Shown here one piece after another: positions 22,906 through 34,203 of a stretch of DNA of 64,000 nucleotides (its first letter is position 1; the number at the start of each line of letters is the position of its first letter). Made by a program: the position numbers and the translations under genes. Source of the DNA: Rhypophila decipiens (lineage: Eukaryota > Ascomycota > Sordariomycetes > Sordariales > Naviculisporaceae); NCBI GenBank assembly GCA_033297075.1, contig MU858049.1:62001-126000 (forward strand), read 5' to 3'. Below the pieces are notes generated by a model. It was not told the origin of the DNA, made no database searches, and saw only the letters and a list, made by a program, of their open reading frames with translations.

Positions 22906-24948
22906 ATGTCTCACAACATCGATCCCACACCGGCTGCCCGGGGCGGGGTGACACCACATGAGGACGAGAATAGTTCCGCCGTCACCCCTGAATTGAGCGA
23001 AATCATTGGCGAGGTGCGCTTTGGGAAAATGAAGCTCATGCCTGGGCTCAGAGTCGAGTCCGCCATCGATAAACAGCTGGTCGACGGTCATGTGCAGGTC
23101 GGGCCGGAAGGGATCGAGGGCGATGAGCATGATTATACCTTCCACGGCGGCCCTGAGAAGGCAATTCATGCATGTCAGTGGCCCTCTTTGTCTTGGTACC
23201 TTCCCAACATCTATGTGTAACATGTCATCCATGATCAATACTCCTTTCGCCGTGGTTTCATATTGTTGAATTCTATGGCGACTTTGTTTGTGGACAAAAT
23301 GAGCCAGGCGATCTAACAGCCCCATTCAGATTACTCGGGGCACTATCCCCTCTGGCAAGCTGAATACCCCTTGGCAGCAAACCGCTTCATCCCAGGCGGA
23401 TTCGGCGAGAATCTCGTGCTATCCACCCTATCCGAGCGGAACGTCTGCATAGGAGATATTTACTCAGTCGGCCCCCCCGGCACCTCCTCCACGCCCGGCG
23501 GTATTCCCTCGGAGCACAGTCCCACCTCTTTACTGCTACAAGTCTCTCTCCCCCGCCAGCCATGCTTCAAACTGAACCACCGATTCCAGCTCAAGAATTT
23601 TGCACCAACGACTTACAAACTCAGCCGCACGGGATGGTACTTCCGCGTCTTGAGAATAGGACTTGTCGACAAAGGGTATGAGATTCGCTTGATTGAGCGA
23701 AAACACCCTCGCTGGACGATTGAGCGCATTCAGGAATATTTACACCGGCAGGTGGGAGATATAGCCATGAATGAGGAGTTAAGCAAGATTCCCGAATTGG
23801 GGACTGAAAGTCGAGGTGTCTTCCTGAGAAGGGTGGAGAAGCAAAGGATCAAGGAGAGGAAGGAGCGTGCTAAAGCGGCAGGTGGGGGGGACGAAAAGAA
23901 GGATGAAAAGTGGAGAGACTACAAAATTGTCGAGAAAAAGAGCGAGACAGAGACGGGGAGGATAATGAGTTTTGTGCTTGAGGCTGTCAATCCATTGAAG
24001 GCGGAAGAAGTTGGCCAAGAAGCTGTGGATTTGGACGAGGGGGCTCATGTCAAGCTCAAGCTGCCGAATGGGCTGGTCAGGGCGTATAGCATTGCGGGAG
24101 GGACCGATAAGAATCGGTTTCAGTTGGGAGTAGCGTATGATAAGGAGGCCGAGGAAGGTGCAAAGAAGAGTCGAGGCGGGTCAAGGTATCTCCACTTGCA
24201 GGCAAAAGTTGGGGATGTGATTAAAGTGGGAGCAGTCACCGCCGGGGTGCCCATTGTCTCGGCTGCGAGTAACCATGTGTTTGTTGTTGGCGGGATTGGC
24301 ATCACTGCGTTTTTGGCGCTGGCGGAGGCTTACAAGAAGATCAACTATAACTTCTCGCTGCACTATGCGGTGAGGTCTGAGAAGGATGTTCCGTTTAGAG
24401 AGCGACTCATGAAACTGAACCAAGGTTGTGATGGCGAGGAGACGGCCAAAAACATGATTATCTATGACAAGTCCAAGGGGCAGAGACTGGACATTGCCAA
24501 GATCGTGGATACACTGCCGTGGAACTCACAGTTGTATTTCTGTGGCCCCAAGAGGATGATGGACGCGGCTCTGAGCATCACGAGTGAGCCCAAGAGGCAG
24601 ATTGGGCAGAAGGATGTGCACTTTGAGGCCTTTGAGGCTGAAGTGGGAGGCGACCCGTTTGAGGCTGTCGTTACCAATCGGGTGGAGAACAAGGGAGAAG
24701 ATGGGAAAGAAGTGCCGGTGGTCGTCAGTGTCGGGGAGGAGGAAACTTTGCTCGAGAAGCTGCAGGAACGATTTGGAGAGGAAGAAGTTGCCTCAAGCTG
24801 TTGTGTGGGTAACTGTGGGACTTGTGTCGTTAGGCTGGTGAGTGGGCAGGTTGATCATCGTGGATCAGCGTTGACCAAGGAAGAAACAAGCAGTCAGATG
24901 TTGTCGTGTGTGAGCCGAGGCATTGGGAGGATCGCTATCGAAATCTGA
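22906..24948 (+). CDS. MOSC / ferredoxin-reductase / [2Fe-2S] ferredoxin fusion protein
   Basis: The model is join(22906..23173, 23330..24948), 628 aa; the 156-bp intron joins AIHA to YYSGHYPLW without a gap. Residues 25 to about 220 are a MOSC beta-barrel of the YiiM type, with FHGGPEKA, the GGFGENL motif and RQPCFKL holding Cys168. The middle is a phthalate-dioxygenase-reductase-like FAD/NAD(P) module: RAYSIAG for flavin, VFVVGGIGITAFLA for the pyridine nucleotide, and LYFCGPKRMM. The C-terminus is a plant-type ferredoxin with Cys580, Cys585, Cys588 and Cys616. MOSC domains act on sulfur or molybdenum-cofactor substrates. The order suggests NAD(P)H electrons pass through flavin and the iron-sulfur centre to a reaction at the MOSC domain, perhaps reduction of N-hydroxylated or sulfurated compounds. 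The reaction is inferred. Confidence 0.9.
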
Positions 24949-25213
24949 TTTGGGTTGTTTATTTGTGTTGTCGGTTACACAAAGACGTCAAGGTGGCCAC
25001 TTGGACGATAACTCTGTATGGCTTCTCTTTCATGTCTCACTGACCACGACATGCATGTGTGGTACTACGTAGTACGGATACCAACCATGGCAAGGCATTT
25101 TGTATACACGATGAATGAGGATTTGACATGGAACAAGACATATGCAGCAACTTCAATTATTTGGAAGACGGGGGCCGCATCCGATCACATCGCGGACCAA
25201 AGTGTCACCTTTC

Positions 25214-27084
25214 TTAGACAGCTGTGCTCTCTGGAACGCTCTCAACGCCGGATGCACCCGGCGTGTTACTGCTTGACCTTTCATCCATCTTCTCATCACC
25301 TTTAGGCCCCAGTCCAAAACACACAATCGCACCTAGGGCAGACCACAGTCCAAGAACCCAAGTCAGAGTGCCCCATCCAGGTCCAGCGTTTATATACCCA
25401 GCCATTATACTACCAATTGTGCCACCGAGTGCAAATGCTGTAGTCCAGAGTCCATAAGCGATTCCGTAGATGCCCTTCTCGCCCCATATGCCAGGCCTTC
25501 TATGTTCTTTGGCCTCAATGGCATATGTCATCTCGGCCAGGAGGGGAGTGTTTGCAAAGGTCAACATGGTAATGCCGAGAAGGGTCAGAAGTACACAGAG
25601 GAGCACCTTATGCTGCATCGTGTTTTCTGTTACAAAGCGAAGGCAGACCAACGGGGGGACAGAAGTAACGAACCCGAAAAACGAGAGCCACTTGGCTCCA
25701 TAACGGTCGGATAGCTTACCCACGACGGGTGACCCAAAGGCCGGAACGGTGACGCAGATGAAGATGATTCCGGCGGCGGTAGAGTTCCAATGGAATGTAT
25801 CCTTGACATGAATGGGGACAACTGTGTCGAATGCAAACCTATCACCAGTGTACGCCGGGTTAGCCACAGTACGACGGTACCGGCGGCATGGGGCAAGCAT
25901 CCCACAAGCCACCGGGTAGGGATTCCGGCTATGTATGGATCAAGAAAATGAGGCGAAAAGAAGCCGTTGATACCAATAGCGCAATGGAAGGCTTCGGCGA
26001 GAAAGAGAACTTACACGACCACCGCTTCAATGACCACACCGAGAAGCACGGCAAGGATCCGGCGTGATTTTATTAGTTCGTGATGTGGACGCACGGCAAC
26101 CGGACGGGCATCCGATGCTTGTACTCGTGCTTCTGCACCATGAACCGTGGCTGCACCGAGTGCGCCCCCGGAATCGGGCTGCCGTATCGACTGTTGCGGC
26201 TCTGCTTGGGGTAACGGCTGTGGGATAAGGGTCTCTTCCTTGTTTTGCTGCACATCATCATTGTCGTTTTGAACATGCCGATGACTCTCACCGGTCTTTT
26301 CTGCAGACGCATCCACGCCGACACCGCTGAGACTAGGCTCTTGCGTTGATGCAATGCCGGTGCCGCCGCTCGATTCGACTCCGTCATCGGCCAAAGTCTC
26401 GGTCCCATCAAGCCACTGTCGTGCAACCTTCTTCTCGATGAGCACCAGCCGCAGAACAATATCGCAGAATATTACGGCAAAGGCAATATAAAACACTGCA
26501 TAATAGCCCGCAGAGTCGTAGATGGCACCGCCAATCACGGGGGCGATGAGTAAACCAACCGCCATCGCGATGCTCACCCATCCCATGGCCTGCCCGATGT
26601 CCCTGCCGACTGTGTCGACGAGGAGGGCCAACCCAACCGTCCATACGATGGCGGCACTCAGACCCTGCAGTAATCTTCCCAAGACGAGCAATGCTACACT
26701 CTTGGCCAAACAGAGCAGCAAAGTGCATGCACAGAGCGCCAGCAACCCAAGCAATAACGGCCATCGACGGGATGAGGTGTGGTCAGCATAGATGCCGGCA
26801 ATTGGGCTGCCGACAACCAGAGCCGCATTATAGCACGCCAGGAGGATCGCTGTCCATTGCTGGACTTGGTCTTCGGGAACCGAGGCTTGTACGGTCAAAC
26901 TGAAGGGCATCACGGGCACGATAAGACCGTAGCAGAGGATGTCTGTAAATATCGCCAGGCAAACGACCACGACGATGAAGGTCTGGGATGAGCGGAAGGC
27001 CAGGAAAGACGGAGGTTTGGAAGTTTTGTCATGGTTGACTCCGGATATGAACCTCTGGGCTCGCGCAAAGTTACCCGAGGACAT
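25214..27084 (-). CDS. MFS transporter, DHA1-like
   Basis: The model is complement(join(25214..25838, 26015..27084)), 564 aa. The 176-bp intron is long for this window but joins EAVVV to FAFDTVVPIHV in frame inside a membrane helix. About twelve membrane segments are visible. The first half has GIYADHTSSRRWPLLLG (motif A), a GRLLQGLSAAIVWT segment, and GLLIAPVIGG, which resembles motif C of proton antiporters. A hydrophilic loop of about 110 residues separates the halves, and the second half has its own motif A-like GKLSDRYGAKW. This points to a proton-coupled exporter of small molecules of the drug/amine type at the plasma or vacuolar membrane. The substrate is unknown. It is transcribed divergently from RRP7. 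Confidence 0.88.
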
Positions 27085-27851
27085 GATGGTTCGTAGAGGG
27101 AAAAGGTGGGAATAGCGGTGAGGTTAATAAGAAACCAAGGCCATATGAACAGGCATAGTGAGGTCGGGCAAGATTACAACGTCATCATATTGGGACGGGC
27201 AGAAGCAAGAGGGGGAAAATTGAACAAGATCGAGGAAGCCCGGCTGTTCACCGAACTACGCTTTCAGGAATGATAAAACCGAGAGCAAAAGCTGGGTATG
27301 CCATGTTGTTGCCACTGTGATAACTCCGGGTCCCGGGGCCTGCGCATCCCGTTTCCCCCGCTGGGAGTAGCTTCGCTCTCCCGATCGGTCGTTAGCGTCC
27401 CCGTCAATCGGTCTGCTAGTGTGACTTCATCATGGACATATCGGCGTCCGCGGACTGCGATCGAGCAATTGCTCCCAGCTCATGCTTTATTCTGTCCAGT
27501 GGCTCAATTGCTCTGGATGGGGCCAAGATGAAAACAGAAACAGAGAGGAGCCGCATTGGAACCCCATGAATGCCCAGTATTGAGCGACTATTTGCGAGGA
27601 GGTTGAACGCCCTCCATCGAGTGAAGAAGACACTGGCATCTTTGCACTGTTGCAGCGGTGCAGATTTCAGATTGGCCAATCAGAGAGGTTTGGCTCCACT
27701 GTCTTTGGCGGGGTGTGGGGCCCAGGGAATCACTCTTGTCCTCACGATAAGCCTGATAAGCAAATTCTTGGACATGCTGCGCAAACACAAGCTTACAAGG
27801 TCGATAAAACATCTTTCCACCATCAAGCCAATTCTGCGAACCACGAGCATT
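27085..27851. promoter_or_regulatory. Divergent promoter region of the MFS and RRP7 genes
   Basis: This 767-bp gap lies between two start codons facing away from each other. A strong CCAAT-box sequence (CCAATCA, 27676-27682), forming part of the palindrome ATTGGCCAAT, stands about 170 bases before the RRP7 ATG and would suit the fungal Hap complex. No gene is seen in the gap. Confidence 0.5.
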
Positions 27852-28811
27852 ATGTCTCCCATCCCAGCCACAATCGGAGACTTCTCCATCCTCCCAGTGA
27901 CCATACCACCCTTGCCCTCATTCCCCAAGTCAGCCGTGCATTACATCTATGTTCGACGGAATGTGCCAAAAGTTCCGACCGCTGACGACTCTCGTCGCCT
28001 CTTCCTGACCAACATCCCAGTCGACAGCACCGAGCTCCATCTTCGCAGTCTATTTGCTTCGCTAGTAGGCGCCGGCCGCTTTGAATCAGTTACCTTTAGC
28101 GACGAGCGAAGTCAAGACTCCGAATCTGCTGCCGATGCCGCCCCGTTGCATGCCGTCCGGTTACTAGCAGCCCATGGGAACAAGAAGCGCAAACGCGATG
28201 ATGCGGAGGCTGCCGCTGAACGAGCGAGGGAAGAGGAAGCCGCCGCTCTTCCAAAGACGTGGACGAGGACGTTACATCTAACTGGCAGCACTGCCGTTGT
28301 CCAGCTAGCCGACAAGAAAAGCCTCGAACAGGTGCTTAAAGCGATCGCGAAGGTGCACAAGAACAAAAAATACCCCAGCTGGCCCAGTCCAGAAAATGTC
28401 CCCAAGCTGGGATCCACGTGGCTGAAGGCCCACAACGTCCTGAGCTACCCATCCAAGGACACGATCCAGACAGCCATCGACAACTTCTCAACCATGTTTG
28501 CCAAGAGAGAGCAAGAAGCGGCCGAAATAGCCAAGAGGTTACGTAACGAGCCGGACGAGGATGGCTTCGTCACTGTCACCAAGGGCGCAAGTCGCACGAC
28601 ACCGGCGAGCAGGATCGAGGCCGAGGAGGCCAGAAAGAAGATGCTGGAGAGGCAAGAGAAGAAGAAGCTGGAGCTGGCCAATTTCTACGCCTTCCAGATC
28701 AGGGAGCGCAAGAAGGAGGAACAGGCTGAGCTCCTGAAGAAAATCGAGGAGGACAGGCAAAAGGTGTTTGAGATGAGGGCCAAGCGCGGGAGGTTCGTGC
28801 CCGAGTCTTGA
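27852..28811 (+). CDS. RRP7: Ribosomal RNA-processing protein 7
   Basis: Single exon, 319 aa, from the ATG at 27852; the open frame runs further upstream but without support. Rrp7 works in the UTP-C part of the small-subunit processome, needed for maturation of 18S rRNA in the nucleolus. The N-terminal part has the RRM-like strand RRLFLTNIPVDSTELHLRSL. A basic patch NKKRKRDDAE follows at about 110. The C-terminal Rrp7 domain is clear: DEDGFVTVTKG, then a long basic helix, then ELANFYAFQIRERKKEE and the end KRGRFVPES. The length fits the family. The Rrp7 domain signature near the end is the basis for the name. Confidence 0.93.
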   Translation: MSPIPATIGDFSILPVTIPPLPSFPKSAVHYIYVRRNVPKVPTADDSRRLFLTNIPVDSTELHLRSLFASLVGAGRFESVTFSDERSQDSESAADAAPLHAVRLLAAHGNKKRKRDDAEAAAERAREEEAAALPKTWTRTLHLTGSTAVVQLADKKSLEQVLKAIAKVHKNKKYPSWPSPENVPKLGSTWLKAHNVLSYPSKDTIQTAIDNFSTMFAKREQEAAEIAKRLRNEPDEDGFVTVTKGASRTTPASRIEAEEARKKMLERQEKKKLELANFYAFQIRERKKEEQAELLKKIEEDRQKVFEMRAKRGRFVPES

Positions 28812-29990
28812 CTGGATAACCGTGGTGATGGAGATGTATTGCCGCAAATTTATGATACCCTTGAGGAGACAGGACAACGGAATGTAATATGGGGCGGCGT
28901 CATGAACTTTCCCCAACTAGCAAATGGTGAGTTTGGCTTTCCCTACCTTGAATTCCCTGCCCCAGACCATGATGACGGCCGCGGGGCCATCTAACACGTC
29001 ACGCTCAAGGGTCTCGTCCTTGTTCAGTGGAGGGTGGATGTCGACAAAAACCGCGTTACAATCAATCTTCTCAACTTGTCTGAAATGTCTCATATCCCGT
29101 ATAATGCGCAGGTGTTGATCGTATATGCTCAAAACACTGGCTAATTTCTGAAATCTTGATAGCATAGCATAGGAGGACTTGAGTCGACCGGATCACCTCT
29201 CACGGCGGCAAGATGACTGCAGGAGCGGAACCCAGAGATTTATACCAACAGAGCAATGTCGTAGTCGTCGCTAAACAATTGGGAGGACTAGGAACTTGGT
29301 TCGCGCCATTGCACCGTTGTTGATCACCAACAAGAGAAGGTATCTCTCAAGAAGTCATTGTTGGTCCTTGACCACGTAGCCGCCAATGACGCGATGGCTT
29401 CAGCTATAAAATTAATGCTATGATGAATATTTAAGATGATGTTGTGGCCAAATTCGACAGGTTGAAACCGGGGGCTGATCACAAAGAGAGTGTCCGCACG
29501 GGCCAGGACAAGGGTTTGCCGCTTCTTCAAAAATGGGAATCTGGAGAGGCATCACCACAGCAACGGACCCTAAGCACCCCACCAAATAAACAAATTCGTC
29601 CCGGTTGAGATTGACGCATGGCGCCAATGAGGATGCAAGGTTGGATCGTGCGTACCAGGTTTTCAGCTTCTTCCTCTGTCTGGTGAATCTTCAGCCTCGT
29701 GCATGCAGACAGTCACTTCAAGTTGCTGTGTCTGTGTGTGCGTAATTGTTTCTTTTGCCGTGTCCCTCTGACCAACATCGCTGTAACACAGCCGGGACAG
29801 CTGCGGACAGCCACCACCGTACGATACCACAAATAGCAATTCCCATCCGTCAGAGTGAAGAAGGCCGCAAGCAAAACGCAATCGAAGACAGCGAATATTC
29901 CAAGGCGCTTGTTTTTTGTTCAAGAAATCTCCAAGTCCATCCAAGCGGAATGAGGATATTTCTCAGCCCACCCCGATCACAACAACAATC
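28812..29990. other. Intergenic region
   Basis: No gene is supported in this 1.2 kb. It contains the 3' end of RRP7 and the promoter of the ADIP-like gene. Confidence 0.4.
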
Positions 29991-32971
29991 ATGACGACAG
30001 AAAATTTGCGCACCGCGTCGCTTTACATCAACAATCAGCTTCTTTCTCGGGGTCTGTTGCGCGATGGCGAGACTATCGACTTTACGAACCCGAGCGGCGG
30101 GGAGGGCGGGACAGGCGCCACGATGGGCAGGATCATGGCCGTAGTCAATGACTTGATCCTGAGACGCGACGTACGTGTTATTTCCACAAAACAGCACTGT
30201 CTAGAGATGATATGAGAAGAATACTGACGATGCCTTGATTGGGAAAACAGCGCGACGCCGAACAGCGCGAATCCCTAGCCACGACGCTGCGCACCGTCCG
30301 CGCCGAGTCGCTCCGACAAACCAACGACCTGCAACGGCTACAAGACCGGTACAACGAGGCGGCAAGGAAACTTGCCATCTCAGAGGCGTCCGAGGCTTCG
30401 CTCAAGACACAACTCAAAACAGCAGAGGCGACGATCCACCGGCTCAAGGACGAAGCCGCGAGGCAAAAGACGTTTGTGAACCAGACAAGAGCTGCTTGCG
30501 CAAATGAAGTGCGCAAGCGGGATCGACAGATTGAGGGCTTGAAAAAGGCCGTTTCGGAGGCGGGGAGGGCCAGAGGCATGGGACGGGGCGGCGCCGTTGT
30601 GGTTAGTGTATCCGGGAGCCCGGCACCTTCAGCTGCTGGGGCGGATGAGAGCAACGTTTCGTTTGCTGGCGCCGGCCAGCTGCAGCAGGGCGCGACAGCC
30701 CCGTCTGAGGAAATGTATGACCTTCGCAGCGAGACCAACGCGTTCCTGGCAGAGCTGGCCAAGGGGCTCAGCGAGGAGAACGAGAATCTCGTGGGCTTGG
30801 TCAGGAGGACTATGGTCAGGCTGAAAGAAATGAGCGGATGGGAAAATCACGAGGTCAATGCGGCGGATGTTGGCGAGATGGCGACTGAGATTGACGCCAT
30901 TTTGGAGCACTTGCGGACGATTCTCACGAACCCGTCTTTTGTGCCCATCGAGGAGGTGGTTGTGCGCGAGGACGAGATCAACAAGCTGAGAAACGGGTGG
31001 GAAATGATGGAGAGTCGCTGGCATGAAGCTGTTCATCTGATTGACGGCTGGAAGAGGAGGATGCAGGTCAGTGGAAGACCTGTCAATATGGAAGAGCTGA
31101 AGATGGGCCTGCGTCTCAGTCCGGTGCGGGTGAAGAACGTGGAGGAGACCCACCAGGGACTCGGAGTAGGCCCGTTAAAACTGGGGTTATCCCCTGTTGC
31201 GGAACATGAGGCAGATGATCTGGGCCGTGATCCAAGTCCGGCTGGGTCGCTACGGCTAGTACCTGCACCTAGAGCTGAGGATGATGGGTATGCGGACGAC
31301 CGCAGTGATGTGTCCAGCATATTTGAGGATGATGTTGAAGACGATTTTGACGTTGATCAGCTGGACGTGGAGGAGCCCAACGTCGAAATCCTGGAGCAGT
31401 CTGTTATGTTCGCCTCGCCCCCCTTGCCAACGCCACCTCAGCTCTCTCCCTTGCGCGACAACTACGCGGCTGGGAACCGAGGCGGCGCCTTGAACTACCA
31501 CAATGGGCCAGGGGACTTCACGACATTCGTGGAGGAGAGGACGGCGGATCTAAGAGACGACGCCCCTTTGCCGCCGCCCCATGCCCATCTTCCAGCCCCT
31601 CAGCCATCGCCGACAAAGAAGCCATCACCGCAACCAATACGCCCGGTTCCAAACGAAGAGGATTCTCCCGCTCTCCCTACACCTCCATCTGCCGATTTAA
31701 ATTCGTCGCTTGACAGCATATTACTCGCCAAGCCCGCCGAGGAGGAGAAACCGCCTGCTGTCCCAAGACACCGACAGCAGAAGCCAAAACAGCAGCAAGC
31801 CCCATCGGGGCCTCCCCGGGTGCCCCCTAAAGAGGAAAAGCAGGAAAGAGAAAAGCGGAAGCCGCCTGTACCAAAACAGCCGGTACCAGCACGGAAGCTA
31901 GTCCGGTCTAATTCGGTAAAGACAAACACCAGGACGCAAACCCGTGGACAACAGGCTCAAGATAGCGCAAAGTCCAGCCCCTCTACCGCCGCCGCGCCCA
32001 CATCGGCTCTTTCTTCCAAAAGGGTCGTCTCAGGTTCCAGTGCCGTTTCAGTGGACACGACTACCACAGCTTCAGTAGCCGACAGCTCGTCAACCTCGAT
32101 AGGCTCTAACCCAGTAACCGCCAACCCCAGCCCCAAGGTGGCCCCGGCATCATCGTCAACAGACCGCGATGCCGCAATGATGCCGCCTCCTCCCCTCCCA
32201 CCAACCTCGGCCAAAACAGACAACACGTCGTCTTCCTCGTCGGCAGAGCTCAACAGATCACCCAAACGGCCCGGCAGCGGTGTGAACTCGCGCCTGCCTC
32301 TTCCCCGCCCAGCAAGCACCACCAATCTCCGAGGCGACGCCACCCACCAACTGAACATGGGCCTGCTGCCTCCACCACAGCAATCACCACTCAGCATGGC
32401 CACCATCCAAGCTAAACTGGCTGCCTCAGAGCGTGAAGCCGACGCTGCACGGGTCCGGGCCAAGTTGAAGGCTGCTCGGCTAGGGAAAAGAGTCAGCTTG
32501 GTCGCTCCGATTGCCACAGGAGACTCTGAGAACAGCGGCAACTCCAGACCCTCGTCTGCTCTGTCGGGCAATAACACTGCGTCGCCAAGTATTCGCCGGG
32601 TGAGGAATAGCAATCTCGCTGCGGACGAAGAAGAGGATGAGTTGGCTGCCGATAGTAAGCCTACAAGCGGTCCTTCGTCTTCTCCGAGAAAGAGGCTAGG
32701 AGGACAGGAAAAGAAGACGAGTAGTACAACAACTATTGCTACCAAGGAGGCGGACGAGGTTGAGCCCCAGCAGCAGCAGCAGCAACAAGCACGAAAGTTG
32801 AAAAGAGAGAAACGGCCTGTACCTGCTACTAACGGGGCGGCGAGAGGTACTTCGTCGAGAAGAGCTTCAAGGCGGAGGAGTACGCTCAATCCGTGGGAAT
32901 TGGAGACGTTGATCAAGAATGGTGTTGAGGCTGCTACCCCTGTCAAGCTTGCCGCTGGTGGGGAACCATGA
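29991..32971 (+). CDS. Afadin/alpha-actinin-binding (ADIP/SSX2IP, TinA-like) protein
   Basis: The model is join(29991..30170, 30251..32971), 966 aa; the 80-bp intron joins LILRRD to RDAEQRES. The first 190 or so residues match the ADIP domain: a start with TASLYINNQLLSRGLLRDG, MGRIMAVVNDLILRRDRDA, and a coiled coil of about 60-150. A second helical part (about 225-320) includes MVRLKEMSGWENHEVN. The remaining 600 residues are disordered, rich in Pro, Ser, Lys and Gln, with a CAG-coded Gln run near 32770. In Aspergillus nidulans the related TinA binds the NIMA kinase at the spindle pole body, and vertebrate SSX2IP acts at centrosomes. A spindle-pole or microtubule-organising role is therefore the best inference. 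Confidence 0.82.
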
Positions 32972-33661
32972 CTGTTTCTGTTGGGTGAACAATGAAATGG
33001 GCAAGCTTCTTTTTTCTGTTTTCGCATTTTTTTGGTTTATTTGCCTCATGGAATTTTAATCCCATCAATTTGAGTATTTCGTTTGAGTAGTTGCCTGGTT
33101 CTAGTGGTCATGTTGAAGATGCAAGGAGCAGCTGGGGAAGAAGGGATGATGTACCTGGGTGTATGTTGCCATCGAACTTGGGGGTCTGGCCACTTGAGAT
33201 TGGGTCTGGCGGTAACGATTGAGCCGATTGATGATTATGACTGGTATGATTATTATTAGGTGCGAATATAGGGCAGCGAGAAAGAGAAACAACCCAAGTT
33301 AATGTCTATTGTCTGCCAGTGGGGAGAAAGTCTAGAATCGAATTCAAGTTGGTCGGAGCCATTCTACCTACCATACCTTATACATAGATAGACTGTCCGA
33401 TATCATTGCACTATGTTCTCTACAAGCCTCTGGAGCAAGCCCTATTTTTCATGAAGCAAAAACTCTCCTTCTCGCATATAAAAGGAAAGACATATAGATC
33501 TTACGTGAGTACTGGTCTTGCTCACAACTACTTGAGAGCCCAAAAAGTTGTAAATCTCGGGCATCCGGGTAAAAGCTGGAGGCACCAGCCCAACTACACC
33601 TTAAATATTGTTTAATTAGTAGCGATATGTTGAATTAGCGATATATTTAATTGACGGCAAT
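32972..33661. other. Intergenic region upstream of the repeat island
   Basis: No gene is seen. GC content falls toward 33600, where AT-rich sequence (GCGATATATTTAATTGAC type) begins, the same kind that recurs after the MITE-like element. Confidence 0.4.
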
Positions 33662-33669
33662 TTATTCAA

Positions 33670-34001
33670 GGCGCCTAATACACAGGCACCACTACTCTCA
33701 TATACAGGCACCAGTCCAATTTGACTTTCCAGACCAGCAGTATTTATTCGAGCCAGTCAAGGCCTCTTATCTAGTCCAGTAAGGCATTTATTCTAGCTAG
33801 TCAAGGCATTTATTTGAGCTTATTAGAGCATTTATTTAAGCCAGCTAAGGTATTTATTCTAGTTTAGTCAAGGCATTTATTCGAGCTTATTGGAGTATTT
33901 ATTTAAACTAGTTAAGGCATTTATTCCAGCTAGGTAAAGCCTCTATTCCAATAAGAGTAGTGCCTGTATACGAGAGGACTGGTGCCTGTATATTAGGCGC
34001 C
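33670..34001. mobile_element. MITE-like element with 8-bp target duplication (hAT-like)
   Basis: The two ends are long imperfect inverted repeats of about 48 bp, starting GGCGCCTAATA at the left and ending TATTAGGCGCC at the right; each holds two copies of a TACAGGCAC motif. The 8 bases TTATTCAA stand directly outside both ends (33662-33669 and 34002-34009), a perfect target-site duplication. At 332 bp, with no coding frame, this is a non-autonomous element. An 8-bp duplication is the mark of hAT-superfamily transposases, but the GGCGCC terminus is not a typical hAT end. The middle is a degenerate tandem array of about 22-bp units. Confidence 0.8.
33735..33955 (+). repeat. Degenerate ~22-bp tandem repeats inside the MITE-like element
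   Basis: Roughly nine or ten units follow the pattern (T)AAGGCATTTATTYDAGCTWR, with alternating variants such as AGAGCATTTATTTAAGC. They fill the space between the inverted termini, so the element is little more than termini plus satellite-like array. Confidence 0.8.
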
Positions 34002-34031
34002 TTATTCAATTCGCAATGTATTTAATTGACT

Positions 34032-34103
34032 GGATTCACTAGATTCACTGGATTCACTGGATTCACTGGATTCACTGGATTCACTGGATTCACTGGATTG
34101 ACT
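34032..34103 (+). repeat. 9-bp minisatellite (GGATTCACT)8
   Basis: Eight direct copies, six of them identical; the second begins AGA and the last ends GACT. It lies 30 bases from the right end of the MITE-like element. Confidence 0.95.
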
Positions 34104-34203
34104 AGCAATTGATCTCTCCAAGACAGTTATTATTACACTAGTCTTAATAATTAATAATATTAATACGCTGCGTAGACAAGGATCATAATATAATGTCGCC
34201 TGC

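Noticed and set aside
31957..33027. A 356-aa open frame antisense to the ADIP-like gene
   Set aside because: It mirrors the Ser/Pro/Gln-rich disordered tail of the sense gene; the sense model has a matching family and splice junction.
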